Origin: Mimachlamys varia
Taxonomy: Eukaryota > Mollusca > Bivalvia > Pectinida > Pectinidae
Assembly: GCA_947623455.1 (NCBI GenBank)
Contig: OX392532.1
Span: forward strand, 31,036,792 to 31,100,791
Direction of reading: 5' to 3'
Length of the DNA stretch: 64,000 nt
Within the stretch, counting starts at the first letter, position 1, and each line of letters opens with the position of its first letter. Made by a program: the position numbers and the translations under genes. The notes under the pieces were generated by a model. The model was not told where the DNA came from. It searched no databases and saw nothing but the letters and a program-made list of their open reading frames with translations. Below, piece after piece: positions 43,415 to 58,400 of the stretch.

Positions 43415-46400
43415 GTCAGTACTGCGCATGCTCAAACATGCCACTATATGCGGCTATTTTGTTACGTCGACTAAAACCACTCGAGCTATACTGCTTCAGG
43501 GTCAAGAAAAAACTCCCTACTGCTTTTTTTCTACAAAATATAAAATCAGAGATTTACTAAAAAAAAATACGGAATTTTGCTTTAAACGGATTAATGATCT
43601 GCCAATTTAACATTTTGTTTGTAAGACTGTAGGGGAGCGGGGTAATTTAATATTTAAAGTTGCCTATATAAACATACATAATTATATACCGAGAGCTTAT
43701 CTGGTGGCACTAGAACATGTACATGCAGCACACCGATGCCGCTCCGCCTGTTTATGTTATTCCATTTTGTATTAACCGGTATCCTTGGTTCCTTAAAGAG
43801 TATTGAGAATGATTAATCGTCATATTGCAAGCTGATACCACAACAATATATATTAATACGACACGAAGCAAAGTTGATTGCGGATAGGAGTAGTGGAACA
43901 TTTAAATCTAAATAATTATCCTCTGCCAAAGCCATAATCCTGAAAGAGCGTAAACCTCGAGGTCAAAGCGAGTCGTATATCGATCTTTAAAAATCGTTTG
44001 CGTCAGGTGAGCAGTTTTGATATTCACATTCAAATTCAACACATGTATAGATGTACATGTGCAGAAAATACAGGTGATAGGACCTGTCAGGATACGTTTC
44101 TATGGTACGCTGTACATGTGTACGTGTTACGATACACGAGTGTAGTACAAGTATTGTGGTATATGTGAACGATAAATATTATGCAACAATCAAATATTGC
44201 ACCCATTCCCCCCGATTTCTGAATTAAGAGGTCAAAATCTTCGGTTGGACGTCGGCCAGATTCTTGACGAAAGCAAACAGTCTGCACCCTCCTTAATGCT
44301 ATTTACTCATTTATGGCATATATCGACAATTTAAACAGGTAATGCCTACCCAAAGAAAATTAAACATCAACTCATGGCTTTGTGTATGCCTCTTGAGACT
44401 GTATGTAAATATTTTTCCTGGACGACAACCAAAATCTTCAGATCTATGTGTTGCTTACATTAACGCATATTTTATGTATATACCTCTGTTTTATGCTATT
44501 TTTGTTGTATTAAAACCGCTTTTGTTCCCCTTGATAGGATATTTGTTTGAAAGTCATACCAATAACAGCGTCTAGATTAAATAATTCTCCATTTGTTGTA
44601 TCCTTTTAAAATTTTGCGGTGTTTTCATTTGGCATTCACCGTTATATTTCGTAAAACATTGCTTTATTGGCGCCGTTGAGATTTCGTGTTTTTATGTAGG
44701 GAGGAATTCTGACTATTGGGCTGCTAGCGGCACTAATAGTTAGTCGATGCAATATTGTGAAATGTTCATACTAGATTTGCCCAAAAAACATCACTTACCC
44801 GTACGTATATTAGGAAGAAGCCAACGTCACAATGCCCTTCCAAGACAGTACCGAAATAATGTTATCATATAGAAAAAGACTTATACACCGACCAATACCT
44901 GAATTTAAAGTCTCACCATACTTAATATCAAAAGTTAGACGATATGGGCACATTGCTCAATAGGTGTGAAACAATAGTTGCAGAACAGCAATGACAAAAT
45001 ACAGGAGTAGAATCACTTCTAAGACAAAAAAAAAACAAATGTGCAAATTTGAAATGCGCCAAAGAACGGTACAAAAAAGTCAAATAAGGAAAAAACAATA
45101 AAGGGTAAATTAAGGATAGATAAGACTGGATCAAAAGGTCATAACTAAATTGAGGATCTTACACGAGTATCGATGTAATATGGAATTTATTCAACGAGTT
45201 AAATAAATTTCATATTTCATTGATACGAATGTAAGATTCTATTTATTACTTAACTTATATTCATAAGAAAACACGCTAAAACTCTCAAATTCATTCTCTA
45301 TAAAACAGGCAACTTTCTACTTTGATTGTACGATTTCACTACCGAAACAATCATATGACATCAGTAAGACGTCGTTTGTTTATGACGTCACAATAGTGTT
45401 ATTACACGTGTGCAATACCATTGTTATGACATGGCCGTTTGACATGCCTGAACGGGTCAGTTATGTGATAAAGGTATATCACGTAATATATCACGGAAAC
45501 AACAAAGAGAATGTATTGTTATCATTTTATAACAACAGCAATGAAGCTCCACAAGACACCTTTACATATCCTAGTACCTCCAAAGAATAAGACGACTAAT
45601 TATAGCATCGTAGAGTGCGTATAGAAAAATCGGATGCAAACACTGAGAAAATCATATAATGAAGAGACGGGAAGGCGATCACGGGTCCGACTTGCTGAAC
45701 ACAGCAGGATACCAAAACGCAAGAAGGAAAGATATTCATCCGACGAGAAAGAAGCAGTGGGGTACAAGATGAATAGATAAGTGATCGCTGATCCTACAGG
45801 CTACCACGCAGAAATATCGCGTGATTGACTGGGATTACTCCAAAGTATTTGGTACTGGACAGAGAGGAAGAGCAAACTGCTGAAGCGGCAGATAAAATAA
45901 GACGGCATGGGCCAGTTCTTAATGACTCGATTCAGATGATTTTATTAAAAGTCAATACTACTGGTCAAGCACTTCAGCGTCATACTGAATTCGACATTGA
46001 TTATTCATGGACAGCTCGTGAACATTTAACACCTTTGTGTATTAGTCATTGAAAAGTTACATAAAATCTTGATTGGTTGTATGACAAGAATATTGACATG
46101 AATGAGCGATGGCGGTGTATATGCGGATGTTAGAAAGCATGTTGATTACCGATCGTTTTCCGTTCGGTATCAAACCTGCCTGCCGTTGCCCCTGACTGCT
46201 TAGCTTGGTCGAGATGGAGTTTCTGTCTATGTTTGATTCTTTTAACGTCATTTGCGTCTATCGGCGCATTTTTGATGACAATGGTAGACTAGTAATACTC
46301 GATGAATTCATGTACGAAATCCTAGTGTCACTTGTAAATCTATAAACGCGAAAAAAACACGTGGTTTTATTCATGTGATAAAACGACTTTCCAGTACTTT

Positions 46401-49400
46401 TTTTTGTCTTGTCTCGCCATCGACGATAGTCGAGTAAGGCCAGGCTAATGAATTGCTTTTCCGATGGCGGCAGTCGCATTGAAGTCCAATTTTCACAGTA
46501 TTATTGTTATCCGATTTAATTGAAATTTGGTTACATTACTCGTACTATCTAACTGAACATGTAACTTTAATTTGGAGGAAAGTTGTTTGCGTGTTCTGTT
46601 TTGTGGGGGTAAAAAAACTCTGATATTTGGTGGATTTTGAAAATTTACAAAAACACGAAGGTGAGACATGTCATTGCGCGTAATGTCTGTCATACAGGTG
46701 TAATATGCTTTCGTACTATGGGACCTTTTTAAAGAATAGTTTTATCATTATTATGAGTTTACAAGTACACCTTTGACAGCAATACTGTACTAGAGGTTTG
46801 TTCATATTTACCTCTTACGCACAGAGTGTTATTTTGTCAGAGAAGACCTTGTTTAGTAGTTTACAGAGTGTGATAATAATAACTTGATCAAACACGAATT
46901 CTGTATCCCACTTTCAGTTGACGGCCACGTGATCTGTTGGGCACATTACAATATATCGACCAGATCGTAGTCAACAAAACGTTTAAAATTGTTTTGTAAA
47001 TGTCGGTCTCGGAAAACGGAAGTTCTCCCATTTAAAGGTACATTGATCGCTGTGTCAGTCGAATAGTTTGAGAGAATTTTAGAACGTGGCGACCTTGGTT
47101 TTTTATCTGATCACTCGCTGAACACATGACACGTGACCCTGTTCACTGGCAGTCCATAGTGAACAATGGTTTTATACTCTTTGTCGTTTGCAATGGCATT
47201 CATTGGTGTCAATAGTTTGCCTTGTATACTGATTTCGGCATTGATTATTTAGTTTTTTTGTAACTATCTACAAAGGACAGAAGCCACGAGCTACATTGTA
47301 TTGCGTTTTTTTTTGTCTGGTCTTTGACGATAGACGAGGGAGGCGAGACTAAGGTGTTGCTTTCGGACGGCGATAACGGCGGGACGGCGATCGCGTCAAC
47401 ATTTGTGTTAATATTAAAGTCAACTTTTCTCAATGTTATGGTTATCCAATTGAATTGAAACTTCGTCATATTACTCAAACTATCATACTTAAATGTCCAA
47501 CCTCAATTGACAGGACATTGTTTAACTGATTTTGGTATTTTGGGGCAAAGATATGTGAATTTTGAGAACTTTGCGTGAAAGCCCACTGTATAGTTTTAAT
47601 ATCCGATTGAATCGAAACTGACTAAGCTTTCTGATACCGCCATACTAAACACCTTACCGAAATTTAATTTGGATAAAATTCATTTGCTGTTTTGGATTAA
47701 AAGGGGTTTAGGGGGCCCCGGTGACTGAGTTGTTAAGGTGTCCCGACATTCTACCACTAGTTCACCACCTCTGGGTTGCGAGGTCGAAACCCATGTCGGG
47801 CAGTTGCCAGTGGTACTGACCGTATGTCAGGGGGGGTTTTCTCTTGATACTTCGGCTTTTTTCCACTTCCAAAACCTAACACGTCTAAAATGACCATCCC
47901 GGCTCTTAATAGAGCGTAAAACAAAATTAACCACTTGTTAAATACTTGTGAATTTTGAGAATTTACATTAAACTCCACTATTTATAGTAATACTGTAGGT
48001 ATTGGTATCTGATTAAATTGAACATTGGCCAAGTTACTGATACCATCATACTGTGCGTATTTTGTCGTAATATTATATTCCGTTTTGACTTTGACGTTAT
48101 GGACACAGCGAGAAAGGCGAGACATATAATTACGCGTGATTCTTGTCATAACAAGCCTTTCAACAGATTCAATACGTTTCATTGAAAGAGTAAAATGACA
48201 CTCACTGTTTGTTAGAAGCTCATTCAAAACAGATTTTTCGTTCGATAATTATTTTTGGTACATATTATGCTTTATTTTAAAGTGGCTGGTTATTCCAATT
48301 GGAAGTATTATTTGTTCGACTATAAGTATGTACATGTTATTATATGACTGCAAAATAGGACGAAGGCATATTTAACGTTACGCATGCCTACACATATAGA
48401 AAACCAACACAGTAAAAAAAACATTGGTTCCATATGCAGTGGAACAAGAAATAAAAGATATGTAATAGTGTCTTCAGTAATACCAAATATATTTGACGAG
48501 TTGGGCTAATAGTTTGATATTTTTCACGATATTTTTCACGAGTGCTACACATTTATTTATCTTTGAATTTGTTGTGAATTCAAGTCAAAATGCGTAACTA
48601 ACCATGGTGATTAATGACATGCGCAAAAAGAAAATACACTCTCTAAAACAAAAATATTTAAGAAAATGGTATCTTATATATATTCAAAGAAATTAATACA
48701 AGTTATTTTGTTCTAAAATGTTTTTGAAAATTTCATAAAAACAGGGCCAAAAAGGGCTATTCGTGAATCTACTCCTTTTAAGTAGGGACTACAATCGTAT
48801 GGAACACTTTCCGATAGGCTGACATACAATATAGTTGTGTGACTCCTTACCATAGACGATCAAACTAACCGTTATGTTTTAATATAAACTTAATCATAAT
48901 ATTACAGGTGTAAGATACCTGGATACGATAACGACACGTGGACTGTCCAGGACAATTACCATGCCAGCCTCATCAACAGTTCGATTCCCGCCTCGTCAGA
49001 CTCTTTCTACGACTACGACAGATGCCACTTGTATAAATACTCCGGCAATACAACGGATGCTATCAGGACGAGGTGTTCCGCATATGTGTATGACAAGGAA
49101 ATCTTCGACGAGACTATCGTCACTAGGGTAAGAACCAAGTGCTTCCGGTCAGTTGTGCTACACGTAGATTGAATAACCACGATTCTTTTTAATTGTACGG
49201 TGTATCTCGAAACACCTTTGTGCACTCTTTTGCATAAACCGCTTCTCTGATTTATGAAAATTGCACATTTTCTCGGTCATAAACCGAGAAAATAATGAAG
49301 TCATTCCTTCAATAAAATCTGAAGCAAAGTATTCATGTTGAAAATTCATTTCATTATTTTAATGTATAACACATTTTTTCCTAAAATATCAATTGTTATT

Positions 49401-52400
49401 ACAGGGGGATCTTGTTTGTGATCAAGGAATGAAGCCTGCGCATGCCCAAGTTGTGTATTATGTTGGCGTCATGGTGGGGGATCTTTTCTTCGGACAATTG
49501 TCAGACAGGTAAATTTAATTGTTACATGTAAATGATGTTTAGCGTCAGGGTACAAACTTGAAATTAGTGTAACTCAGATTTTGCTCCTTTACGATTTACG
49601 GAATAAATGTTCAGCTGTATAGCTTTTTTTTAATAAAATATGATTATTTTTGTGTCAGTCTTTGTGAAAATGTCCTTATTCACATTTTCCAACGTAGACC
49701 ATAGAGGACAAATCTCAAATGAATTTGATTAGTTAATTCATGTAAAAACCAAATTAAGGCTCAGCGAGCAAAACAATATACATTCTGGTATAAAACTACA
49801 AGGGTGTTGATGCACTATTTTTTCCAGTATCGGGCGGAGTAAGACATTACTAATGTGTTGAAGCATTATTTTTCAGTATCGGGTGGTGTAAGATATTGCT
49901 AATGTGTTAATGCACTATTTTTCCAGTATCGGGCGGAGTAAGACATTACTAATGTGTTGATGCACTATTTTTCCAGTATCGGGCGGAGTAAGACATTGAT
50001 GATCACGTCTGTGGCCCTCCTTCTGTCATCAGTCGGGACCGCGTTCGCCCCAGAATTCTACAGCTTCACCGTTCTCCAGTTCATTGTTGGCGCTTCTAAC
50101 CACGGAATGTTCGTCCTTGTCTGTGTCCTCTGTAAGTACACGACGTCCCTAACAACGCCCTTGTCTGTGGTCCTGTGTAAGTACACGGCGTCCCTAACAA
50201 CGTACTTGTCTGAGACCTGTGTAAGTACAGGCGTCCATAGCAACGTCCTTGTCTGTGTCCTATGTAAGTGCACGGCGTCCCTAACAACGTCCTTGTCTGT
50301 GACCTGTGTAAGTACACGCGTCCCTAGCAACGCCCTTGTCTGTGTCCTGTGTAAGTACACGGCGTCCCTAACAACGCCCTTGTCTGTGTCCTGTGTAAGT
50401 ACAGGCGTCCCTAGCAACGTCCTTGTCTGTGTCCTGTGTAAGTACACGGCGTCCCTAACAACGTCCTTGTCCGTGTCCTGTGTAAGTACACGGCGTCCCT
50501 AACAACGTCCTTGTCCGTGTCCTGTGTAAGTACACGGCGTCCCTAACACCGTCCTTGTCTGTGTCCTGTGTAAGTACACGGCGTCCCTAACAACGTCCTT
50601 GTCTGTGTCCTGTGTAAGTACACGGCGTCCCTAACAACGTCCTTGTCTGTGTCCTGTGTAAGTACACGGCGTCCCTAACAACGTCCTTGTCTGTGTCCTG
50701 TGTAAGTACACGGCGTCCCTAACAACGTCCTTGTCTGTGTCCTGTGTAAGTACAGGGCGTCCCTAACAACGTCCTTGTCTGTGTCCTGTGTAAGTACACG
50801 GCGTCCCTAACATCGAAATGACACAACGTCCTTTTCCACACCCTTTCATATCCATGCATCATTTCTCTAAAGCCGTTTTTATAAAGACACTTTTACCTCG
50901 TCCTCATTCTGTAAGAATTTTGAAATATCAAGTAGGGATTTTGTATCGGTATGGCAATATATTCTGTCGTCGTCGATGAAACAGAAGGCACTCACTCTTC
51001 CAGAACACCTTGTCCTATTCTCTAGTTTGTTTTACTAGGGTCTCCATGTAAATCTTTCATTTGTTCATACTTAGCCTCTAGTTTAATCGATTTTGAGCTC
51101 AGATTGTGGTTTTGTTGACGCTTTGGGATTCTGTGATTTTAAAAAGTAAACCAATAGGAAATGAAACGTAATGAATATACATTTAGAGAAAAAAATGCCT
51201 AATGAAATTTAAAACGAACTTAACTGGAAATCGAACAATCCCGACATTCTGGTCCCAATCATGGTGCTCTCTATGTAAATGAAAACGTACTTCCTAAAGT
51301 ACATGTACCTGGTGCAGAAAAAAATCATGTCACAGAGTACCGAAGCGTCAACAAAACATAAGTAGAACACTATAGGCAATATTATGAAAAAATGCAATAT
51401 TTACTTGGAAACCAATGTACAAGATAATACGACCAGGTGTTTCGGAAGATTGAGCTCTTCTGCTTCATCGACGACAACCGCACCGTAAATCTTTGTCAAA
51501 TCCAAATAAATGCCCATGTGTAATAGCCTTGTTCATTGTATCCAAACCGAATTTAAGGGAAGTAACTGTGTATACCCAAACTATATAATAGCTCTCCATT
51601 GTTTACCCTACTACGACGGTCGATAATAACCATGTTGAAATACACTTTAAATATCCAATGTTACCAGAGGTGTTACCAGTAGACGCGCCTATAGTAGTCG
51701 TAGACTTAATGCGTTGATTATAGGTGAGCTATAGATATCGACAATTTTTTATGTTGTTAGCAACCGCCTACAAAAGCTGTAAAAATGTGTTACAATGCTT
51801 GTCAAATTCTGCGTAGCATCCTCATGTTTTTGACAAGCAATATGAACTTTGTTCAAGCAATTAACACTTCTCTTGATAACACGAGACTGCGAAATGGTAC
51901 ACAGGTAGACTTTACACACATACAGTCCCTCTCCTCCTCTGATACAAGTGTATTCTAGCAGTGTTTTGAATCCAATTTAGTTATTGTCATACTCTTCTTC
52001 CCGAAAACAATTAAACAATTTCATTTCAATGATGGGAATAACTCATGGTAAAATTCCATGGGTGAATGAGTCAGTTACATATTTAAACATAGCACAAGTA
52101 TATATCATATCAAAATGAAAAAAGCGTCCGTCATTTTACAGCCCTCGACATACATACATTTCAACTATTCTATTTCAATGGTAGGGATATCCAGGGTTGA
52201 ATGGGTCAATACAGTAGAACCTCGTTATCTCGAACTCGTATAACTCGAAGACCGCATTTAATTCGAAGTATTTTGTCGATCCCGGCCAAGCTTTAAAACT
52301 CGCGTAACTCGAATACTCAGAATAACTCAAAATTTTCCTATGATCCCGTCGATTTCTAGCTAACAATATATAGCATATCAAATTACAAATAGCGTTCAGC

Positions 52401-55400
52401 ATTTTATAAAACTTCTTTTGGTCCTTAGGAGGAACGAAATTGACAGTTGTGTATTATGTTAATTAGGTATCGAACTGATTGGTCCATCCAGGAGGATGGT
52501 GGCCGGAGTGTCCATCCACGTGCTGTTCCCCTTCGGTCTGTTCTGGCTAGCTGGAGCCGGGTACCTGTTCAGGACCTGGTGGGCCATTCAGCTGGCCGTC
52601 GGTGTTCCCTGTGCAGTCTACATAGCCTATTGGTGGTGAGTTGTTTATAGTCTAAAAACTTTTATTTATTAATAACTTTCTTTTTAATTATTATGCAATA
52701 TTTTGCAAGTTATGTTTAACATTTTCAACTGCGCAGAACAGATGACATAACAACTTCGACGTGTGACGTTCAAACAACGCTGACAACTGAAGCAATAACG
52801 CTGACAAAAGCAACAACGCTGACAAAAGCAACATCGCTTACAGATAGAAACAACAATGACAAAACTACTAGGGATATCCAACGACATAGCAGACCGACAC
52901 ATCTATCTTTTATACCCTGCGAAATAATACTGACTTGTATTACCCAAGATTAGCAGCTTATATAACGCTAATAGTAATATGTTAGAAGTATTGGGAAAAA
53001 AACCCACAGAAAACTTCGTTAAAGATCTAATCATTTTGTAGGTTTGAAACTGTTGGAAAATGTAGTATGACTACAATCTTCAGCTGAAAGAACAGTTTTG
53101 ACTCTGTAAAAATTACTTATACAGAGAAGAATAACAATTTCGTGTCTTTAAACGATCGTACTGATTTTACAAATACCTTCCGTAAAAAACTTACCTAGTA
53201 CCCAAATTCAATCTACAAGAGCTACATTAGCACCGCCATGTTTGCTTATTTTGTTCTTTTATTACTCTTTCGTTCACTATTATCTTTTGATTTTTCACCC
53301 TTAGCAAATTCTGTCAACTTTTAATATAATATCTTTAATTTTTTTAATTATACAGTATTTTCTTTCCCTCCTAAGATTGTGAGTAGTTTCTAGCTTGTAT
53401 TTGATGATGGCAGATGAAATACAATGCATGCTAATTGACCTTTCCACAGATTATTTATCTTTATTAAATTTCCATCATGATTATGTGAAACAAATGTTGA
53501 ACACATTTGATAAGTTCATTTGTCCGATTCACCTATCACCTGTGATAAAAAATAATGCTGATAAATTGAAACAAACCGGATACAAAAACTGCCAGAAAAA
53601 GTAGAAACGACTCTGACAGGTAAAAATAACGCTGACAGATAGAAACAATGCTAACATATATAAACAACCCTGAAAATAACAGGTAGAAACTAAGCTGACA
53701 GAGATCAACAACCCTGAAAATAACAGGTAAAAACAACGCTGACAGATATAAACAACCCTGAAAATAACCGGTAGAAACGATTCTGAAAAGAAAAGGTTGA
53801 AACCACGTTAACAGAAAGAAAAATCCCTGAGAAAAAAGGTAGAAACAACCCTAAAAAACCCAGCTGAAACAACGCTGAAAAATAAATCTGAAGAGAAACT
53901 GCATATGCGATCATATACTGCTTACAGGCGTCAAAAATAACCCTAGATAGTCGCTGTGTGCTTAGACGTCGACTGTAATGGATAGTGTTGTTATTAGCCA
54001 GATGATATTCTACTACTTGTTGTAAAACACCAGACACGTGAAACGCCCTTTAAATCTGCTACTGCGTCGTGCCTGGTTAGTGGTCAAGGATATCGGGGAA
54101 GGTGATCATACGTATCATTACTAAAGAATATTCATCATTTTACTCTTTACATTAAAATACCTTCCTATTCTACGACAATTCCTGGTGGTATGTTTCACGT
54201 AAAATGCAACATAATTTTATTGTTATCATGGCCTTGACTTGCGTGTACAACCTCATCTACATCGATGCCTTCACTTACAAATCGGCTTTATAGAAAATAG
54301 GCCTTGGAATTTAGTACGATTTTCACTTTAAAATTTGCAGATATTATGATACTGACTCACAACATGACATACTATACCAGATGACCTCAACTTTTAAAAC
54401 GTCAGGCACTGTGAACTTGACCTAAAGCAAAATACTATATGACCTTGACCTAAAACAAAATGCTGTATGACCTTGACCTATAACAAACTGCTGTTTGATC
54501 TTGACCTATAACAAGACATACAGTATGACCTTGACTTATAACAAGACATGTGTTTAACATGACCTTCACCAATCACGCTGGACAGGAAAACATTGACTTC
54601 AAACAAAACTTGTTAGACAGGTGACCTTGACCTGATAACCTTGACATAAAACAAGTCTCGCGACTTCCGTGAGTGTACGGACGGACTCACGACTCCAGGA
54701 GCTGCACGATGACGCACACTTTCTGTATATCTGCGGTTATTATTTAGCCGTATAGATTTAACCATGTACGCAACAAGGTTGGGAAAATCCAATAATACTT
54801 ATACACCATGCAGATAGAGCGATTCCTCGTACAGTTACACTGACATTCAACAATAATTTATATGCAGTTTTCATGTATACAGAACAATTCCTCGTTCAGT
54901 TAAACTGATGTGCAGTAGCAGTTATACCGATATATAGTGAAGAATTACACGCAGTTATACTGATATATAGTGAACAATTACACACAGTTATACTGATACA
55001 ACTATAGTAAACAATTACACACAGATATACTAATATATAGTAAACAATTACATACAGAGCTATACTGATATATGGTTAATAGTATGTAGTTAACAGTTCA
55101 CGCAGTTATACTGATATATGATAAATAGTTACACATATACAGTGGAATATCAACAGTTATATATGCCACACATTGCACACATACTGATTGTAGGTATACT
55201 GATAAAATACAACCACTAACACACATCCATACTGGTATATGATAAATAATCACAAAAAACATTTTGTGTGTTTACAAATACTGCACCCACATACACATCC
55301 ATAATAATTTACATCCATAAGCAAATGACAAAGATGGCGTAGCTCACACATGCTACAGATTTTATAACAGTACAGTATGCCGAAAAAAAATTAACTGCAT

Positions 55401-58400
55401 TATACAGCCGTTTTGTCCATCTAGGACTCGTCAGTGATGGTAGAGGCTAAACATGTTACCACATACAATCTATGGTTATCTCGATACACATTTATAATAA
55501 ATAGCATACCAGTCATTTCCTTTAACCTCAGTCATCCCAAACAACACATTATACCGAATATGTTTTTTGAAATAACATACAATGTACAATTATAATAAAG
55601 AAAACAAAGAGGAAAACACATGTTAATAATGTAAAAACTCTTAATTTCATACACATTATAATTTATCATACGCATTCTGTTCACACACACAAATATATAT
55701 CACTTGAAAACTCACCATGTTTCCTCCTTCATTCAGTTGTAAATGTAAACCACACACATCGTTCTAGCCTACACCTAGTCTGTTTACTTCAACACATACC
55801 ATATTGCTTGCATGAGATCCACCATCCCACGCCTCTGTTGATGTACTGTATGGTTAAATCTTACCAGAATCAAAATGAAATCTGATTTCAATGGAAGTGT
55901 CACTTGTATACGTTATACACCAATTTAAGAAAAAGTTAAAATGGAAATTTTTTCAATGAATATGACACCATTACTTATTATAATCTAAATAGTCATTTTG
56001 TTGCCTCATTGTTATTTCTTAATACGTATACTTGGAAACTTTCATATTCATATTTCATAAAATAAACATGAGATACATAAAATTTGTTGAAAGTTTACTG
56101 TTTGTGCTATTGGTATATCTACTATCACATTTAGTTAGTTTAGTTAATCATTGGTATTTCTAGTACTACAAATATAACTCTTGATACGATCGTAACTTTA
56201 TTAAGCTTTTACTTTTCCCCCAGAAAAATAGAAATATTATGTTCAGGGAATACCTATTTCATCCTATAGGATAAAGAAGAAGAAAAATCGAAAGAAATAT
56301 AAGCATAAAAGATGACGAAACACAAGCATATGCTGCACCTGTTAAATTTAGTAATAAATACACTATGCCAAAAAAATGAATTAAACTTCATCATTCAGCT
56401 GTTTCGTCTCCCAAGTACTCTTTCGTGAAGGTAGGAATTGATAAATTACTATTTAGATTCTCCACAGGAAAAAAATCAATTTTGCAGAAATACTTTTATG
56501 AAGTCCTTATATGAAATTTAATTTTGGCACTACTTTATTAAATGGAACTTTGAAGTGATCAAAAAACAATTATATATATATGTTTTAGATAATGGTGCAC
56601 CAAAGAGAAAATACAAAACCCCGAAAGAAATATTTTCAGAATGGCTAAATAGAATATAAATCCGAAAGGATAAAAAAATATTTTCAAATACTTTAAATAG
56701 GCTCAAGAGAAAACAAGATTGATATAAGTAAAACCGGGAAGGTGTATGGAAGTTTAATGTCATCATCAGGTCGAAGCCTAGAAGGCAAGCTTATCTACAG
56801 ACCGATAACATGAAATGTAAGCTCGTCTCATGCGATGGAAGTGTAATCCTTATTTTTGAATATCGAAAAACATCGTAAGACCAAATCCGAAAGTCAAGGA
56901 CGTGAGATTATCTTCAGACCAAACCAAAGTTAAGATTTTCTTCCGATTATAACGGGATCCTCTGACAGGCTGGGATTTATGTTCTAATTAGATACTGAAT
57001 TAAACATGAACTGTTTTATAAGAAAAAGAAAAAGAAAAAAAAGCAATTCATTGTTTTAGAACTTATCTGAAGTATCAATACGACTATTTCTATATTGTTG
57101 TATGGTCTTTGTAAAATAACATGGTGATATTGTTGTTTTTTTCGGTATTTGTAACATTTCGGTCATCGGGCACATAACATGAAAAAACTTTCAGCAGATT
57201 TTTATATTTTACAAACAAGCTTGATACCCACACCCATGTTCGCCCCTTAATTGTGCAAGAGTTCAAGAATTTCATTGTTTTCAGACGGTGCTTAATTGAG
57301 GGTTATACGTTCATTATCTTCTTAAATCTTGGCGATGTGTGTCTATGAGTTTGGGGATGAAATTATTCCGGACGCTGGGCAAGTTCTCCAGGAGAGCTAC
57401 CCAAGCCCAGGCGGATAAATCGTTACAGGTAAATGGTACAGGTAAGATTATGACTGATGACGTCACGCACGTAAGTGTTGTCTAATCATTGTTTTTCTTT
57501 TCAGGTTCACTATGTAAAACACTGTTAAATAACCAAACATCTGTCGAATGTTCTTGGATCAATTTATGTCTAACCAGGCCGCCAAAATCAAATCATTGCT
57601 TTATACGCTAGTTGCTATCGAACGCGGAATCACGTATTTTCGTCGGAAATTAAACTAGGCCAATTATCTTTTAATATGTTTTTTATGAACGTGTATTAGG
57701 TGCTTCTTTTGGTAATTTGTTCCACAGACCTGGTTGCTTGACAGTGTTAAAGACGAATTAACTGTATTGTCTTATCCTGTAGTATGTATATTCTCATATT
57801 TAATACAATACTTATTTCGTTAATGACTGTTTCGTTTCAGTTCAAATGAAGAACGAATCCTTTCACAGAAGTTATCGATAAAGATAAAAAGTTAAATAGT
57901 CTGATTTAATATCACCGGGACAAACAATAAAAATATATGTAAAATATAAAAACATGTTCCCAGACTATTACAACAAATAATATATATACAAAAACAATCG
58001 AAATGTAAAATATACAAAATTAAGGTAAAATGTAGGGGGTAAACTAGTTCATTCTTAAAAAAAGCACAAACTCTTAATTTATGTATACGCAATATATATA
58101 ATATGCTGTTACAAAACGAATTGTACAGGATAGGAAACAGAAACAAGTATATCAGACATTATTTTATGAAGTACAAATAGCAGGTAAATATCATAAAATT
58201 AAACATCCATATGAATAAGAGTAATGGTTTTACTAATTCAAGGAAAACCATTATAATAGAAGGGACACAAATCCCAAAACTAATTCAAAAACTGAGATAA
58301 TAAATCTACACAGATAATAAGGAACAAAAAATGCAGAAACTAGACAAGGTTGGTTTCAGGGGAAATCCAATGAACAAATGGACGACGAAATAGCAATATT

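Larger units (their letters stand above)
50813..52466 (+). other. Rest of SLC22 intron 4
   Basis: Apart from the splice-site array it contains two inverted copies of the GTCGTCGATGAAG repeat and a Tigger-like end at 52210. No exon is recognised. Confidence 0.6.

Noticed and set aside
45825..46052. 75-codon frame (MTGITPKYLVLDREEEQTAEAADKI…)
   Set aside because: It is charged and protein-like, but no family is recognised, there are no partner exons, and stops flank it on both sides. It may be an old coding relic.
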